The notes under the pieces: generated by a model
The model's database searches: none
The model's input: only the letters and a program-made list of their open reading frames with translations
Told to the model about the DNA's origin: nothing
Made by a program: the position numbers and the translations under genes
Part shown: positions 25,623 through 34,412 of the stretch, in pieces
Layout: every line of letters starts with the position of its first letter
Numbering within the stretch: position 1 is the first letter of the stretch
Source of the DNA: Kuafuiihalomonas sp039024635
GTDB lineage: Bacteria > Myxococcota > Kuafuiibacteriia > Kuafuiibacteriales > Kuafuiibacteriaceae
Assembly: GCA_039024635.1 (NCBI GenBank)
Contig: JBCCQA010000012.1
Location: 1-64,000 of the forward strand
Direction of reading: 5' to 3'
DNA length: 64,000 nucleotides

Positions 25623-26527
25623 TGGACACTTGGCTTCGGCGCCTTGGGCTCACGAAGCGCTCACCTGATCCGAGTCAGGTCGGCGACCTCGATACGCTCA
25701 GCAACGAACAATTGATGGCTCTGATGCGGCATGAAGCCCACCGGATAGAGAAGACCATCTACAACGACATCCTCGAGAAGAAGTACCCGGTCTATCGTCA
25801 GAAGTGGGTACGGGTGGGTGAGATTCTCGGCTTGCTGGAGCGCCGTCAGGTGAGCATGGACGAGCCGACCATTGCGTGGGCTCGACAGATCCACGTTGCT
25901 TTCGATGATCTTCCCAAGCAGTTCATTCAACCTAACTCGTCGCCTGCTCAATCCATCGACAATGATGCGGTCGACGGATTCGTCGACTTCGTCCGGGCGC
26001 GGCGCAGCGTCCGTGTCTGGTCAGATGAACAACCGGACCGAGAGACTCTGCTTCAGCTCGCCAAGAAGCTCGTCGATGCCGCTCGCTGGGCTCCGACCTC
26101 GGGCAATCGTCAGCCCTGGCGCTTCAAGGTGCTGGTCGATGCAGAGAAGAAGGAGCTTCTTCGAGGCATAAAGGAAGAGCACTGCGTCGCTGCACCCCTA
26201 TTGGTGTTCGTGGGAATGGACACTCGTGTCTATGGTGCGCTTGGTAGGTCAGAGCGCGGCGTCTATATTGATGCCGGTGCCGCCGTCATGCAGATGGTCC
26301 TTGCCGCCCATCGCGGAGGCTACGGGGTCTGCTGGAACCACTTCGCGGACGACCTGGTGGCCTCACGGAAGTCCAACCAAGTAGCCTATGGTCGGTTCAC
26401 GGAAGTCCTTGGGATCGGCGCGCACATCGCGCCCGTGGCCGTAGTGGCCGTCGGTCGGCCGGCCTTCATTCCTCCCATGCCGGCGCGAATCGATGTCGAA
26501 GACCTCATTCTGCCCGATCCCTCCTGA
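25619..26527 (+). CDS. nitroreductase-family flavoprotein with N-terminal helical extension
   Basis: About 302 residues, against roughly 200 for a plain nitroreductase. Either ATG of the pair at 25619/25622 could serve; the first overlaps the upstream stop by 4 bp. Residues 1-110 are an extension (LSNEQLMALMRHEAHRIEKTIYNDIL..KYPVYRQKW) that ends in a linker. The FMN domain begins VRARRSVRVWSDEQPDRE and continues ARWAPTSGNRQPWRFKVL, YIDAGAAVMQMVLAAHRGGYGVCWN, and VAVVAVGRP. Similar enzymes are seen beside pyruvyl transferases in polysaccharide loci, but their substrate is not known to me. Coupled expression suggests a redox step on the same product. Confidence 0.83.
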   Translation: MMDTWLRRLGLTKRSPDPSQVGDLDTLSNEQLMALMRHEAHRIEKTIYNDILEKKYPVYRQKWVRVGEILGLLERRQVSMDEPTIAWARQIHVAFDDLPKQFIQPNSSPAQSIDNDAVDGFVDFVRARRSVRVWSDEQPDRETLLQLAKKLVDAARWAPTSGNRQPWRFKVLVDAEKKELLRGIKEEHCVAAPLLVFVGMDTRVYGALGRSERGVYIDAGAAVMQMVLAAHRGGYGVCWNHFADDLVASRKSNQVAYGRFTEVLGIGAHIAPVAVVAVGRPAFIPPMPARIDVEDLILPDPS

Positions 26528-26575
26528 ATCCGAGCTGGACAGCGAGGACTCGGGACCAGGGAGAACGCTCCCCCG

Positions 26576-26606
26576 GTGACCGCAAGATGCAAGTGGCTTG
26601 CATAAG
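26576..26606 (+). promoter_or_regulatory. candidate MerR-type promoter with 17-bp perfect inverted repeat
   Basis: ATGCAAG-TGG-CTTGCAT spans 26587-26603. It lies between GTGACC (26576-26581, -35-like) and CATAAG (26601-26606, -10-like), with a 19-nt spacer. A long spacer bridged by a palindrome is the architecture used by MerR-family activators. It stands about 70 bp before the Cys-tailed flavoprotein gene. No merR-like gene is in the window. Confidence 0.45.
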
Positions 26607-26675
26607 AAGCTCCGGGACAGTAGTCGCTCCGGGTCTGGGTTGGCCCCTTGATGCCCAGCCCATGAAGGAACGGAC

Positions 26676-27803
26676 ATGAGAAGCGCCAGCCTACACTCGG
26701 AGTTCGACGTTCTGGTCATCGGCGCCGGTGCAGCTGGAATCGGAGTAGCGGTGGCGCTCAAGCACGCCGGCATCGAGAACTACGGCGTAATCGAGCGTAG
26801 AATGGTAGGTGCGTCTTTTGCTTCGTGGCCTGCTGAGACTCGTTTCATTACCCCCTCATTTCCCACCAATTCGATCGGCATGCTCGACCTGAACTCGGTC
26901 GCCATTGGCGCCTCGCCGGGGTTCAGTCTGAAGGTCGAGCATCCCAACGGTCAGGAGTATGCCGACCATCTGCGGGGTGTCGCACAATACTACGAGCTAC
27001 CCATCCATGAACATACCGAGGTCAGCCAGGTGACTTCGGTCGCCCAGGGCTTTCGCGTCGACACTTCGCAGGGCATCCTGCGCGCCAAGCGCATCGTTTG
27101 GGCAGGGGGTGAGTTCCAGTATCCACGAACCAACGGAATCTCCGGTGGAGAGCTTTGTCGGCATACTGCGACCGTCCCGAGCTACGAGGCGTTGGACGGC
27201 AACGACATTATCGTCGTGGGCGGATACGAGAGCGGCGTAGACGCGGCTTATCATCTGGCCTGCCAGAAGAAACGTGTGCGGCTCTTCGATAAGGGGTGTC
27301 CTTGGGAAGATCTGACTTCGGAGCCCAGCGTAGCTCTGTCTCCCTACTCCATGGAACGCATGCGAAGCGAGGCCTTCTATCAGTACGTAGAGCTACATCC
27401 GAACACGGGCATCGCTTCGGTCGAGCGGACAACGGGCGGGTACGAGGCGGTCACGGCCGACGGTGAAGCCTTCGAGACGGATGTGCCGCCCCTCCTTGCC
27501 CATGGCTTTGAGGGCAGCCATAAGCTGGTATCTCACCTCTTCGAGAAACGAGAAGACGGTTTCCCGCTGCTCAACGAGCATGACGAATCGACCATCGTTC
27601 CCGGAATGTTCCTCTGCGGACCAGCAGTCCGTCACGAGAGGCTCATCTTCTGCTTCATCTACAAGTACCGGCAGCGCTTTGCCGTCGTCGCCAAGGCCAT
27701 CGCGACTTCCCTGGGTCTGCCGGCCGAACAACTGGAGGTCTACCGAACTTGTGGCATGTACCTCGACGACTTGTCCTGCTGTGGAGAGGAGTGCACTTGT
27801 TGA
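26676..27803 (+). CDS. FAD/NAD(P)-dependent oxidoreductase with Cys-rich C-terminal tail
   Basis: 375 residues. The FAD Rossmann motif VLVIGAGAAGIGVA is at the N-terminus, and a second nucleotide-binding motif IIVVGGYESGVDAAYHL lies near residue 180. VWAGGEFQYPR and FLCGPAVRHE match the thioredoxin-reductase/CzcO-like flavoprotein group. The chain ends CGMYLDDLSCCGEECTC: a CCx3CxC cluster that could bind a metal or act as a redox relay. Upstream AAGGA precedes the ATG. The next gene starts within its last codons, making a two-gene unit behind a MerR-style promoter. I infer a role in thiol or metal stress; substrate unknown. Confidence 0.78.
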   Translation: MRSASLHSEFDVLVIGAGAAGIGVAVALKHAGIENYGVIERRMVGASFASWPAETRFITPSFPTNSIGMLDLNSVAIGASPGFSLKVEHPNGQEYADHLRGVAQYYELPIHEHTEVSQVTSVAQGFRVDTSQGILRAKRIVWAGGEFQYPRTNGISGGELCRHTATVPSYEALDGNDIIVVGGYESGVDAAYHLACQKKRVRLFDKGCPWEDLTSEPSVALSPYSMERMRSEAFYQYVELHPNTGIASVERTTGGYEAVTADGEAFETDVPPLLAHGFEGSHKLVSHLFEKREDGFPLLNEHDESTIVPGMFLCGPAVRHERLIFCFIYKYRQRFAVVAKAIATSLGLPAEQLEVYRTCGMYLDDLSCCGEECTC

Positions 27804-28021
27804 GCCAGAATAGCGAAGAGACGGTTGGGGTCAGGCTAGTGCGTGGCCGCTTGGCCAAGGCCTTGCGTGTCGAGTGGCTTGGTCAGACGGTGGCCAGTCT
27901 TTGCTGGATAGCCAGCGTGTTCAGCTATGGAATCAGCTCTCAGGGGGACTGGCTTCAACTGAGTGCAGCATCCGCATGGCTACTGGCCAACTTGGCGGCC
28001 ATCGCGAGCGAGGACGCTTGA
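27797..28021 (+). CDS. tiny two-helix membrane protein coupled to the flavoprotein
   Basis: About 74 residues. No ATG is available; TTG codons at 27797 and 27800 follow GAGGA at suitable spacing and overlap the flavoprotein stop. A basic N-terminus (VRGRLAKALRVEW) is followed by two membrane segments (TVASLCWIASVFSYGIS and LQLSAASAWLLANLAAIA). No known motif. The tight overlap suggests it anchors or accompanies the flavoprotein at the inner membrane, possibly coupling it to quinones; this is inference. Confidence 0.6.
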   Translation: MLSQNSEETVGVRLVRGRLAKALRVEWLGQTVASLCWIASVFSYGISSQGDWLQLSAASAWLLANLAAIASEDA

Positions 28022-28057
28022 GGTCTCAGCCTAGGACCGAAGTCGAGTGGTCGGACC

Positions 28058-31000
28058 TCACGGCACACTCTTCTGACCCTTGTCCGGGTAAGGGGGCGGG
28101 GAGGGCACGGGTCGAGGGTCGGTCGAGAGCCTTTCGAGCAAGTCGTCGACGGCCCGATCGAGCTGAGCGTCCTCACCCTGGAAGGTGCGGTGAGGTTCGT
28201 TGAAAACCTCAACGTCGGGCACGACGCCGTGCCCTTCAATCAGCCAGACGCCCTCCGGTCCGTAGACGCCGTATTGGGCGGCCGTGGCTCCCCCGCGGTC
28301 GACCAACTGCGTCGCCGACGAGTTCAGCCAGATCTCTCCTCCCCAAGATCGGACGCCGTACACCGGGCCTAGTCCTAGGCGCCTAAATCCCTCCGCGAAT
28401 GCTTCACCGTCGGAGGCCGTTCTCTCGTTGATCAAGACGAGCATGTGCCCGCGAAAAGCCGACTGCATGTTGGGGTAAGGCCGTCCTACCCGAGGCTGCC
28501 AGTAGAACCAGGCTTTCCGAAGCAGCTTCTCCAACACCCAACTGTCGATGTTGCCGCCTCGATTGTTGCGTACGTCGATGATCAGGGCCTCGCGGTCCTG
28601 GACCGGATGAAACTGGCGCGTCCATTCCGCCATCTCGGAGCCACGCATGCTTCGAAGATGGACGTAGCCGATCCGCCCATTCCCTTTCGCCTCGACGCGT
28701 AGTCGACGACTGTACTGCCATTCCGAGTAGCGAAGATTGAACTCTTCGTTCCGGTTGAGGGGGGTGACGATCACTTCGAAGCGCCGTTTGCCTCGCTGAA
28801 GCTGCAGGCGAACCTGCCGACCCGCTGTCCCGACGAGAAGAGCACCTAGCGTGGGCGCCTCACTCACCGGACGCCCGTTCACAGCTACGAGGAGATCACC
28901 CTCTCGGACGTCCTGCTCAGGTCGCGCCAGGGGAGAAGCCACGTCCAGGCGGTCGGGGTCGGCCACGTACACGTGCTCCAAGAGCGCGCCTTCGTCCGTT
29001 CGTTGGAAGCGAGCTCCGAGATGTCCAAAGTCCAGACTCGTTGGATCCTTTCGTACGTCTCCTCCATACACGAAGGTGTGTAGGGCTTCGAGTTCCGAGA
29101 CCATCTGAGCCACTAGGTCGCTCAGCTCTTCTCGGTTCGTCACACGCTCGACCCATGGGAGGTAGCGAGTCTTCATGCCCTCCCAATCGATGCCGTGCAT
29201 GCCCGGATCGTAGAAGAAGTCACGCTCTAGACGCCACGCCTCCAGGAACATCTGCCGCCACTCGGCCTTGGGATCCACACGGAAGTGCACGCCGCTCACG
29301 TCCAGAACGTAAGGATCCAGCTTGTCGGGGAGCCTGCCCGAGGCAGGCACCACCAGAATGGAATTCTTCTTGCGAATCAGGAGGGCGTCTCGATTGGCAC
29401 TGAGGTCGAAAGCCATCACCTCGGAGGTCAAAACTTCGAGTTCGGGGCCCGTACGATCACGAGGCTTGATCGAAACACTGACTAGCTCGGCCGGTCCTCC
29501 GAAGGGCGTCTCGCCGCGGAGCGCGTACAGTCGATCCTTTCCCACGCGAAGGTCTCGGTAGTTGTCAGCGGGCATTGGGACCTGAAACAGACGATCCAGA
29601 GCGCCTTCAAAGCGAACCGAGGACGTACTCGGAGGATCGGAGGCCTTGTCTTCCTTGGGTTTCGAAGGTGGAGGATGGAGCTCGTCGAAGGGAGAAAAGG
29701 GGGACCGAGCTGGACCAGCCAGAGGCAGTCCAACGATCTCGGTCCGATGATCGTAGTAGGGCTCGGGCTGATAGTCTCCCCAGGGGCTTGGGACCAGGTT
29801 GGACAGGTGCCGGTCGGTCAGGAAGTAGAGCACCTTGCCCTCTGGCCCGAATACGGGACTGCGGCTTGGGGTGCGGTCTGAAGACACCCCGCCCTTCTCC
29901 CCCGTTTTGGTGTCGAAGAGCCGAATCGTCGACATCGAATTCGATTCGATGGCGACGTAAGCCAGCCAGCGCGAGTCTGCGGACCATGCCAAGTCGAAGA
30001 ATGAGGAGTGTTCAGAGCGATCAATGACAACCGTGCGCGCACGGTCCAGATCCACCAGCTGGATTGTCTGATCCCGGGTTGCAAAGGCGAGCTTCTTTCC
30101 GTCCGGAGCCGAAGCAAGACCTCTCCTGAAGCCAGCCCCGTAGTCTGTCCTACGCAGAGGGGCCGAGGTTCCAGCTGAGGACAGCTCGTACAGGTTCATC
30201 TCCCCGGTTTCCCCGTCCCCGAATGCGATCAAGCGATCTCCTTCCGGACCCAAGAACTGGAGGCTCCGAAGTCTCCCCGTAGATGCAGCGGCGAGATCCA
30301 CGGTTCTTCCCAAACCGACCGGAACGACCTGACCCGCTCCGCGAACCGTCAGGACGACCCGTCGACCAGACGGACCGAGAGCGGCTGCGTCCAGGTACTT
30401 CCAAACTTCTTGGCCATGGCGCACCCGAACCTGTTCCAGGTCCGTGAGCAGTCCAATCTCGAGTCTGCGAGCTGGGCCCTCGCCCGACCAGAGGTATAGG
30501 TCGGGGCCGACCCGCAGTACGGTCCGCCCCTGGTGAGCCGTCGCCTCTTGAATCCCAATACCCGAGAACTCGGTGTGCCGCCGGGCGTCTGAACCATCCA
30601 GCGCTATCGACCATAGGTTCGATGTTCCATCTCGGTCCGAGAGGAAGAACAAGCGTCCATCCATGACCATCGGCTGATGGGCATGGGCTTCGCCTATTGC
30701 GCGCGCGCTCGAGTCCCCAGGCGCCCAACTCCAGATCCGCTGCATCCATCCGCCGCGGTATCTCTTGTTGTGGCTGGACTGCTTGCGCAATCGCGTGAAG
30801 TACAGGCGACCGTTCGGGCCATAAGCGCCTTCTGCAGCTCGGAACAGAGGAATGCGTTCGACGGCACGTGTGTCTACGGACACGGTGACCAGCTCCACCC
30901 CCGGCAGGGTAGTAAAGCGATCGGTCTGCATCAGAACTCTGCCATCGGGCGTCCAACCGACGCTCGCTTTGTTCGTTCCGTCGAAAGTGAGCCTTCGCGC

Positions 31001-31264
31001 TTCACCTCCATCGATGGCGATCACGTACAGGTCCGGCGTTCCCTCGCGGTGCCCCACGTAGGCCACTTGCTTTCCATCCGGAGAGAGCTGGGGGTGGCGC
31101 TCCATGCCGGGATGGCTGGTCAGTCGACGGGCGAGGCCGCCTCGAGTAGAAGAAACGAACAGGTCACCTTCGGCCACGAAAACGATGGTTTCATCGTGCA
31201 GTGTAGGCTGCCGAAAATACCCAGGATGGGAGGCGGCCATGGACAGGGCGAGCACGGTCCACAT
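28058..31264 (-). CDS. tricorn-like protease (PD40 propellers, PDZ, S41 serine protease)
   Basis: 1068 residues, the length expected for bacterial tricorn homologues. After a short exported-type N-terminus, two propellers are built of PD40 repeats (LSPDGKQVAYVGHREGTPDLYVI, SAPDGKKLAFATRD, WSADSRWLAYVA). A tricorn C1 domain (WRQMFLEAWRLERDFFYDPGMHG) and a PDZ domain (REGDLLVAVNGRPVS) follow. The S41-type catalytic domain has DVRNNRGGNIDSW and NERTASDGEAFAEGF with likely nucleophile Ser951 and neighbouring Asp952. Tricorn degrades peptides released by larger proteases. The MWTVLALSMAASHP start suggests a secretion signal, so a periplasmic form is likely. Confidence 0.9.
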   Translation of the reverse strand: MWTVLALSMAASHPGYFRQPTLHDETIVFVAEGDLFVSSTRGGLARRLTSHPGMERHPQLSPDGKQVAYVGHREGTPDLYVIAIDGGEARRLTFDGTNKASVGWTPDGRVLMQTDRFTTLPGVELVTVSVDTRAVERIPLFRAAEGAYGPNGRLYFTRLRKQSSHNKRYRGGWMQRIWSWAPGDSSARAIGEAHAHQPMVMDGRLFFLSDRDGTSNLWSIALDGSDARRHTEFSGIGIQEATAHQGRTVLRVGPDLYLWSGEGPARRLEIGLLTDLEQVRVRHGQEVWKYLDAAALGPSGRRVVLTVRGAGQVVPVGLGRTVDLAAASTGRLRSLQFLGPEGDRLIAFGDGETGEMNLYELSSAGTSAPLRRTDYGAGFRRGLASAPDGKKLAFATRDQTIQLVDLDRARTVVIDRSEHSSFFDLAWSADSRWLAYVAIESNSMSTIRLFDTKTGEKGGVSSDRTPSRSPVFGPEGKVLYFLTDRHLSNLVPSPWGDYQPEPYYDHRTEIVGLPLAGPARSPFSPFDELHPPPSKPKEDKASDPPSTSSVRFEGALDRLFQVPMPADNYRDLRVGKDRLYALRGETPFGGPAELVSVSIKPRDRTGPELEVLTSEVMAFDLSANRDALLIRKKNSILVVPASGRLPDKLDPYVLDVSGVHFRVDPKAEWRQMFLEAWRLERDFFYDPGMHGIDWEGMKTRYLPWVERVTNREELSDLVAQMVSELEALHTFVYGGDVRKDPTSLDFGHLGARFQRTDEGALLEHVYVADPDRLDVASPLARPEQDVREGDLLVAVNGRPVSEAPTLGALLVGTAGRQVRLQLQRGKRRFEVIVTPLNRNEEFNLRYSEWQYSRRLRVEAKGNGRIGYVHLRSMRGSEMAEWTRQFHPVQDREALIIDVRNNRGGNIDSWVLEKLLRKAWFYWQPRVGRPYPNMQSAFRGHMLVLINERTASDGEAFAEGFRRLGLGPVYGVRSWGGEIWLNSSATQLVDRGGATAAQYGVYGPEGVWLIEGHGVVPDVEVFNEPHRTFQGEDAQLDRAVDDLLERLSTDPRPVPSPPPYPDKGQKSVP

Positions 31265-31326
31265 GGGCCATGCGGCTATGTTTCGCGAAGACCTGGGTCA
31301 AGCGAGGTGCGAGCCGCCAAACCTCA

Positions 31327-32583
31327 TCATTGGTCGGGACCCAAGTCCTGCGCATCGCCGTCCAGCAGAGCACCCAGCCAGTCCGAAAGCGCCAAACCGC
31401 CGCTCGGCGTTTGCTGGAAGCCTCGATTTCCGCCCAGGAACGTGTGGCCAACTCCATCTACGAAAAAGGTCGCCCAATCGGGATGGTCGTCTCGAAAGTC
31501 CAATACGGCGTCTTCGAAGTCGGCCCCAGCGATGGGCGCGGGGTTGGTCGGGCTGCACTCGTTCTTTCCGAAGAGGAAGAAAGTCCGAATGACCGAATCT
31601 CGAAGGTAGCTAGACAGGCCGAGTCCGGCGTCCGGGTACTTCTGACGCAGATAGCGCGCGATGCCCCGTAGGCCGTCCGTGCTCGGCGTGCAGTCGGCGC
31701 AGTCATCTGGTAGCGGGATCCCCCAAAGGTCGACCCATTGCTGGGTCAAGCATGGGCTGAGCGCATCGCCGAAGGCGAGGGGCTGACCGGAATCGTCGAG
31801 CAGCGTCTTTTCGGCTTCAGGAAAGCGGGCCGCGATTTGATCGAAGTTGAAGAAAGCTCCAAAGCCCCCCGCACTGATGCCCGTGACCAACAGGCTGGAC
31901 GAATCGGCGTAGCGGTCGGCCAGGAGGCCCGAGAAGAGCGCAACGTTGTCGAAGCCGACGAAGTCTTGCGGACCTTCCGCGCCGGAAACGGTGCCGCCCA
32001 CCGTAGTTCCGGCGAACACGTCACCCGTGCAGTAAGGAAAGTACGCTACGTTCCAGTTGGCCACGGGGTTGTCGGGGCTGGTGTCGTCGAAGATCCCGTC
32101 CGTCAAATCTTCGCTTTGCGACGCTGCATTCCCGGCTCCGAAGCTGGACGGGTTGGTGGGGCAAGTGAACTGGTTGAAGCAGGCGCCTCCGCCTTCCAGA
32201 TAGATCATGAGATTCGTGGCCTCGGCCTGGGTCCGCATCAGGAAGCCGGTGCCGCTACCGTCCCGACACAAGGCACCTTCGACCGGCACCCAGGTCCAAT
32301 CGCCCGGGTTCGCGTCAGCTTCGTCCAGAGCCGCCAAGGCCTGAAGGTCGCCTTCGCGCCCCATGTCTTCGACGCCGAGGTCTTCGGTCCCGGCACCACT
32401 CATGTCCGGGGCTTCGCTCCCCATGTCGTTCGTCCCCTGACCGACATCACGACCATCCTGTGCCATGTCGGGCCGTTGCTCCGAAGACCCCATGTCCGTA
32501 GCGCCAGAGCCTGCTCCGTCCTCAGTTCCATCCTCTCCGCAGGACAGGAGTACCACCAAGGGAAGGAGGGAAAGGCGTCGCAT
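31327..32583 (-). CDS. pectin acetylesterase-like lipoprotein
   Basis: 418 residues. The signal ends VVLLSC (Cys15) and a long Asp/Met/Gly linker (TDMGSSEQRPDMAQDG.. to about residue 80) follows, typical of surface lipoproteins here. The enzyme domain has NLMIYLEGGGACFNQFTC, FPYCTGDVFAG, VTGISAGGFG with nucleophile Ser237, LLDDSGQPL, and GVGHTF with His380. This is the PAE/Notum family (CE13), which removes acetyl or acyl groups from polysaccharides or proteins. With the GH17- and GH26-like genes it suggests extracellular polysaccharide breakdown, though they are not in one operon. Confidence 0.82.
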   Translation of the reverse strand: MRRLSLLPLVVLLSCGEDGTEDGAGSGATDMGSSEQRPDMAQDGRDVGQGTNDMGSEAPDMSGAGTEDLGVEDMGREGDLQALAALDEADANPGDWTWVPVEGALCRDGSGTGFLMRTQAEATNLMIYLEGGGACFNQFTCPTNPSSFGAGNAASQSEDLTDGIFDDTSPDNPVANWNVAYFPYCTGDVFAGTTVGGTVSGAEGPQDFVGFDNVALFSGLLADRYADSSSLLVTGISAGGFGAFFNFDQIAARFPEAEKTLLDDSGQPLAFGDALSPCLTQQWVDLWGIPLPDDCADCTPSTDGLRGIARYLRQKYPDAGLGLSSYLRDSVIRTFFLFGKNECSPTNPAPIAGADFEDAVLDFRDDHPDWATFFVDGVGHTFLGGNRGFQQTPSGGLALSDWLGALLDGDAQDLGPDQ

Positions 32584-32953
32584 CCCCTCGCCCTAGTCGG
32601 CAGCCCTGAACTTCACAAGTATGGAAGCCCTTCCGGCTGAGGATTCGGCCTGTGCATCCTTCAAAAACCCCCTCGAGGCCCTGGCTGTGCTTCCTGACGG
32701 AGCTCAACGCCGCTCCCCGCTCCCGTCTGGATGCCGGATTGCAGCTCGCTGCCCGGCCGTCATGCGCAAGTCAGGCTGCGTCGAGCCCGATGGAACGGGG
32801 CCGAGCATCTGCCGCGGACGGCACGGCGCACAACGCAACGCGTCGGTCCAAGCCCAGGGAAGGACAACAATGTGTCTCCGGCGACCTTAGGCCTTGGCTC
32901 CCCTCATGGCTATGTCGTAGGGCGCTTGAACAAAGGGCTGGAGTGCAAGGTAC
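32584..32953. other. 370-bp intergenic region between divergent genes
   Basis: No supported gene. TTGAAC near 32927 with a downstream GGTACA could be a weak promoter for the sugar symporter gene, with AAGG just before its ATG. Nothing else recognisable. Confidence 0.35.
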
Positions 32954-34384
32954 ATGACACAATCGGAAACGGCCGCGAAAGACAGGGTGCCTCTCGGACA
33001 GAAGGCTGCGTTTGGTGCCGGACACTTGGTGCTGAACCTGCTGCCCGGGTCCTTGGGCTTCTTCATGTTTTTTCTCCTTACGGCGTTCGGCATGGACCCC
33101 TTCTTGGCCGGACTCCTGGGTGGCCTCCCACGAATCTTCGATGCCGTCACCGATCCCATCATGGGCTTCATCTCCGACAACACGTCATCGAAGATGGGCC
33201 GTCGAAGGCCCTATATCTTGGTGGGCGCGGTTCTGAGCGGCATCTTCTTCGCGCTGCTGTGGCAGCTCGATGAGAACAACTCTCAGATGTACACCTTCTG
33301 GTACTTCCTCATCTTCTCCATGGTCTTCCTGATTGGGAACACCATGTTCGCGACGCCCTTGGTCGGGCTCGGCTACGAGATGACGACCGACTACAATGAG
33401 CGGACGCGCCTCATGGCCTTCTCCCAGACCATGGGTCAGATCGCCTGGATGATCGTGCCTTGGTTCTGGGTTGTCATCGCAGACCCCACCATCTTCGAGT
33501 CTCAGGCCACCGGTGTGCGTCAGCTATCTGTCATGGTCGCCGTGGTCTGCACGGTCCTAGGGGTTCTGCCAGGAATCTTCTGCCGCGGTCTCGACTCGTC
33601 CAAGATGAAAGACAGGGTCCAGATAAGCTTCAGCACCCTTTTCTCGAACCTGTTCGACCTGTTCCGAGGGATATCGGACGCCATGAAGAACGTCCCTTTT
33701 GTGCGGCTGTGCGGCGCGACCTTCTTGGTCTTCAATGGTTTTCAGATGGTGGCGGCATTCAGCGTCTACATCATCGTCTTCTACATGTATGAAGGCAGTT
33801 ACGAGCGTGCAGGCAGCTGGCCTGCTTGGTTCTCCAGCGTTACGGCCGTCATTACAGCTTTCGTCGTGATTCCCATCGTCTCCTGGATGGCGAACAAGTT
33901 CGGCAAGAAGAACGCCTTCATCATTTCCACCTCTATTTCCATCGTGGGTTACCTGCTGAAGTGGTGGGCTTTCAATCCGGGCAACCCTTGGCTCCTCTTC
34001 CTGCCCGTTCCTCTGATGGCATTTGGGCTGGGGGGGCTATTCACCTTGATGATGAGCATGACGGCCGACGTTTGTGACTTGGACGAGTTGAACAACGGAA
34101 TGCCCCGGAAGGAGGGCACATTCGGCGCCATCTACTGGTGGATGGTGAAGCTAGGTCAGGCCTTGGCCATGGTACTGGGTGGACTCGTGCTCAAACTGGT
34201 GGGCTTCGACGGTAGCGCGGCCCAACAAACGGCGGAGACCTTGCTCAGCCTGCGCATCGCCGACATCGTCATCCCCGCCTTCACCGCCTTCTTGGCTATC
34301 CTCGTGATGTGGAGGTACGACCTCTCGGAAGATTTCGCGAGGGAGATCAAGGCGAAGCTCGAAGAACGTAGAGGCAAGCTGTAA
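32954..34384 (+). CDS. GPH-family sugar:cation symporter (MelB-like)
   Basis: 476 residues with about 12 membrane segments. The family signature is clear: GGLPRIFDAVTDPIMGFISDNT and KMGRRRPYILVGA (the 'D.itDP..G..sDrt.s..GrrRp' motif), LVGLGYEMTTDYNERTRLMAF, and late MTADVCDLDELNNGMPRKEGTFGA. GPH transporters import glycosides, pentosides or hexuronides with Na+ or H+. It could feed sugars from the neighbouring secreted carbohydrate enzymes into the cell; that link is inference. The next gene follows after 28 bp and is probably cotranscribed. Confidence 0.9.
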   Translation: MTQSETAAKDRVPLGQKAAFGAGHLVLNLLPGSLGFFMFFLLTAFGMDPFLAGLLGGLPRIFDAVTDPIMGFISDNTSSKMGRRRPYILVGAVLSGIFFALLWQLDENNSQMYTFWYFLIFSMVFLIGNTMFATPLVGLGYEMTTDYNERTRLMAFSQTMGQIAWMIVPWFWVVIADPTIFESQATGVRQLSVMVAVVCTVLGVLPGIFCRGLDSSKMKDRVQISFSTLFSNLFDLFRGISDAMKNVPFVRLCGATFLVFNGFQMVAAFSVYIIVFYMYEGSYERAGSWPAWFSSVTAVITAFVVIPIVSWMANKFGKKNAFIISTSISIVGYLLKWWAFNPGNPWLLFLPVPLMAFGLGGLFTLMMSMTADVCDLDELNNGMPRKEGTFGAIYWWMVKLGQALAMVLGGLVLKLVGFDGSAAQQTAETLLSLRIADIVIPAFTAFLAILVMWRYDLSEDFAREIKAKLEERRGKL

Positions 34385-34412
34385 CGGCTCGTCCTTTCGG
34401 AAGGATGAAGAG

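Noticed and set aside
32621..32890. Small plus-strand gene in the 370-bp intergenic region
   Set aside because: No ribosome site, irregular composition and no motif.
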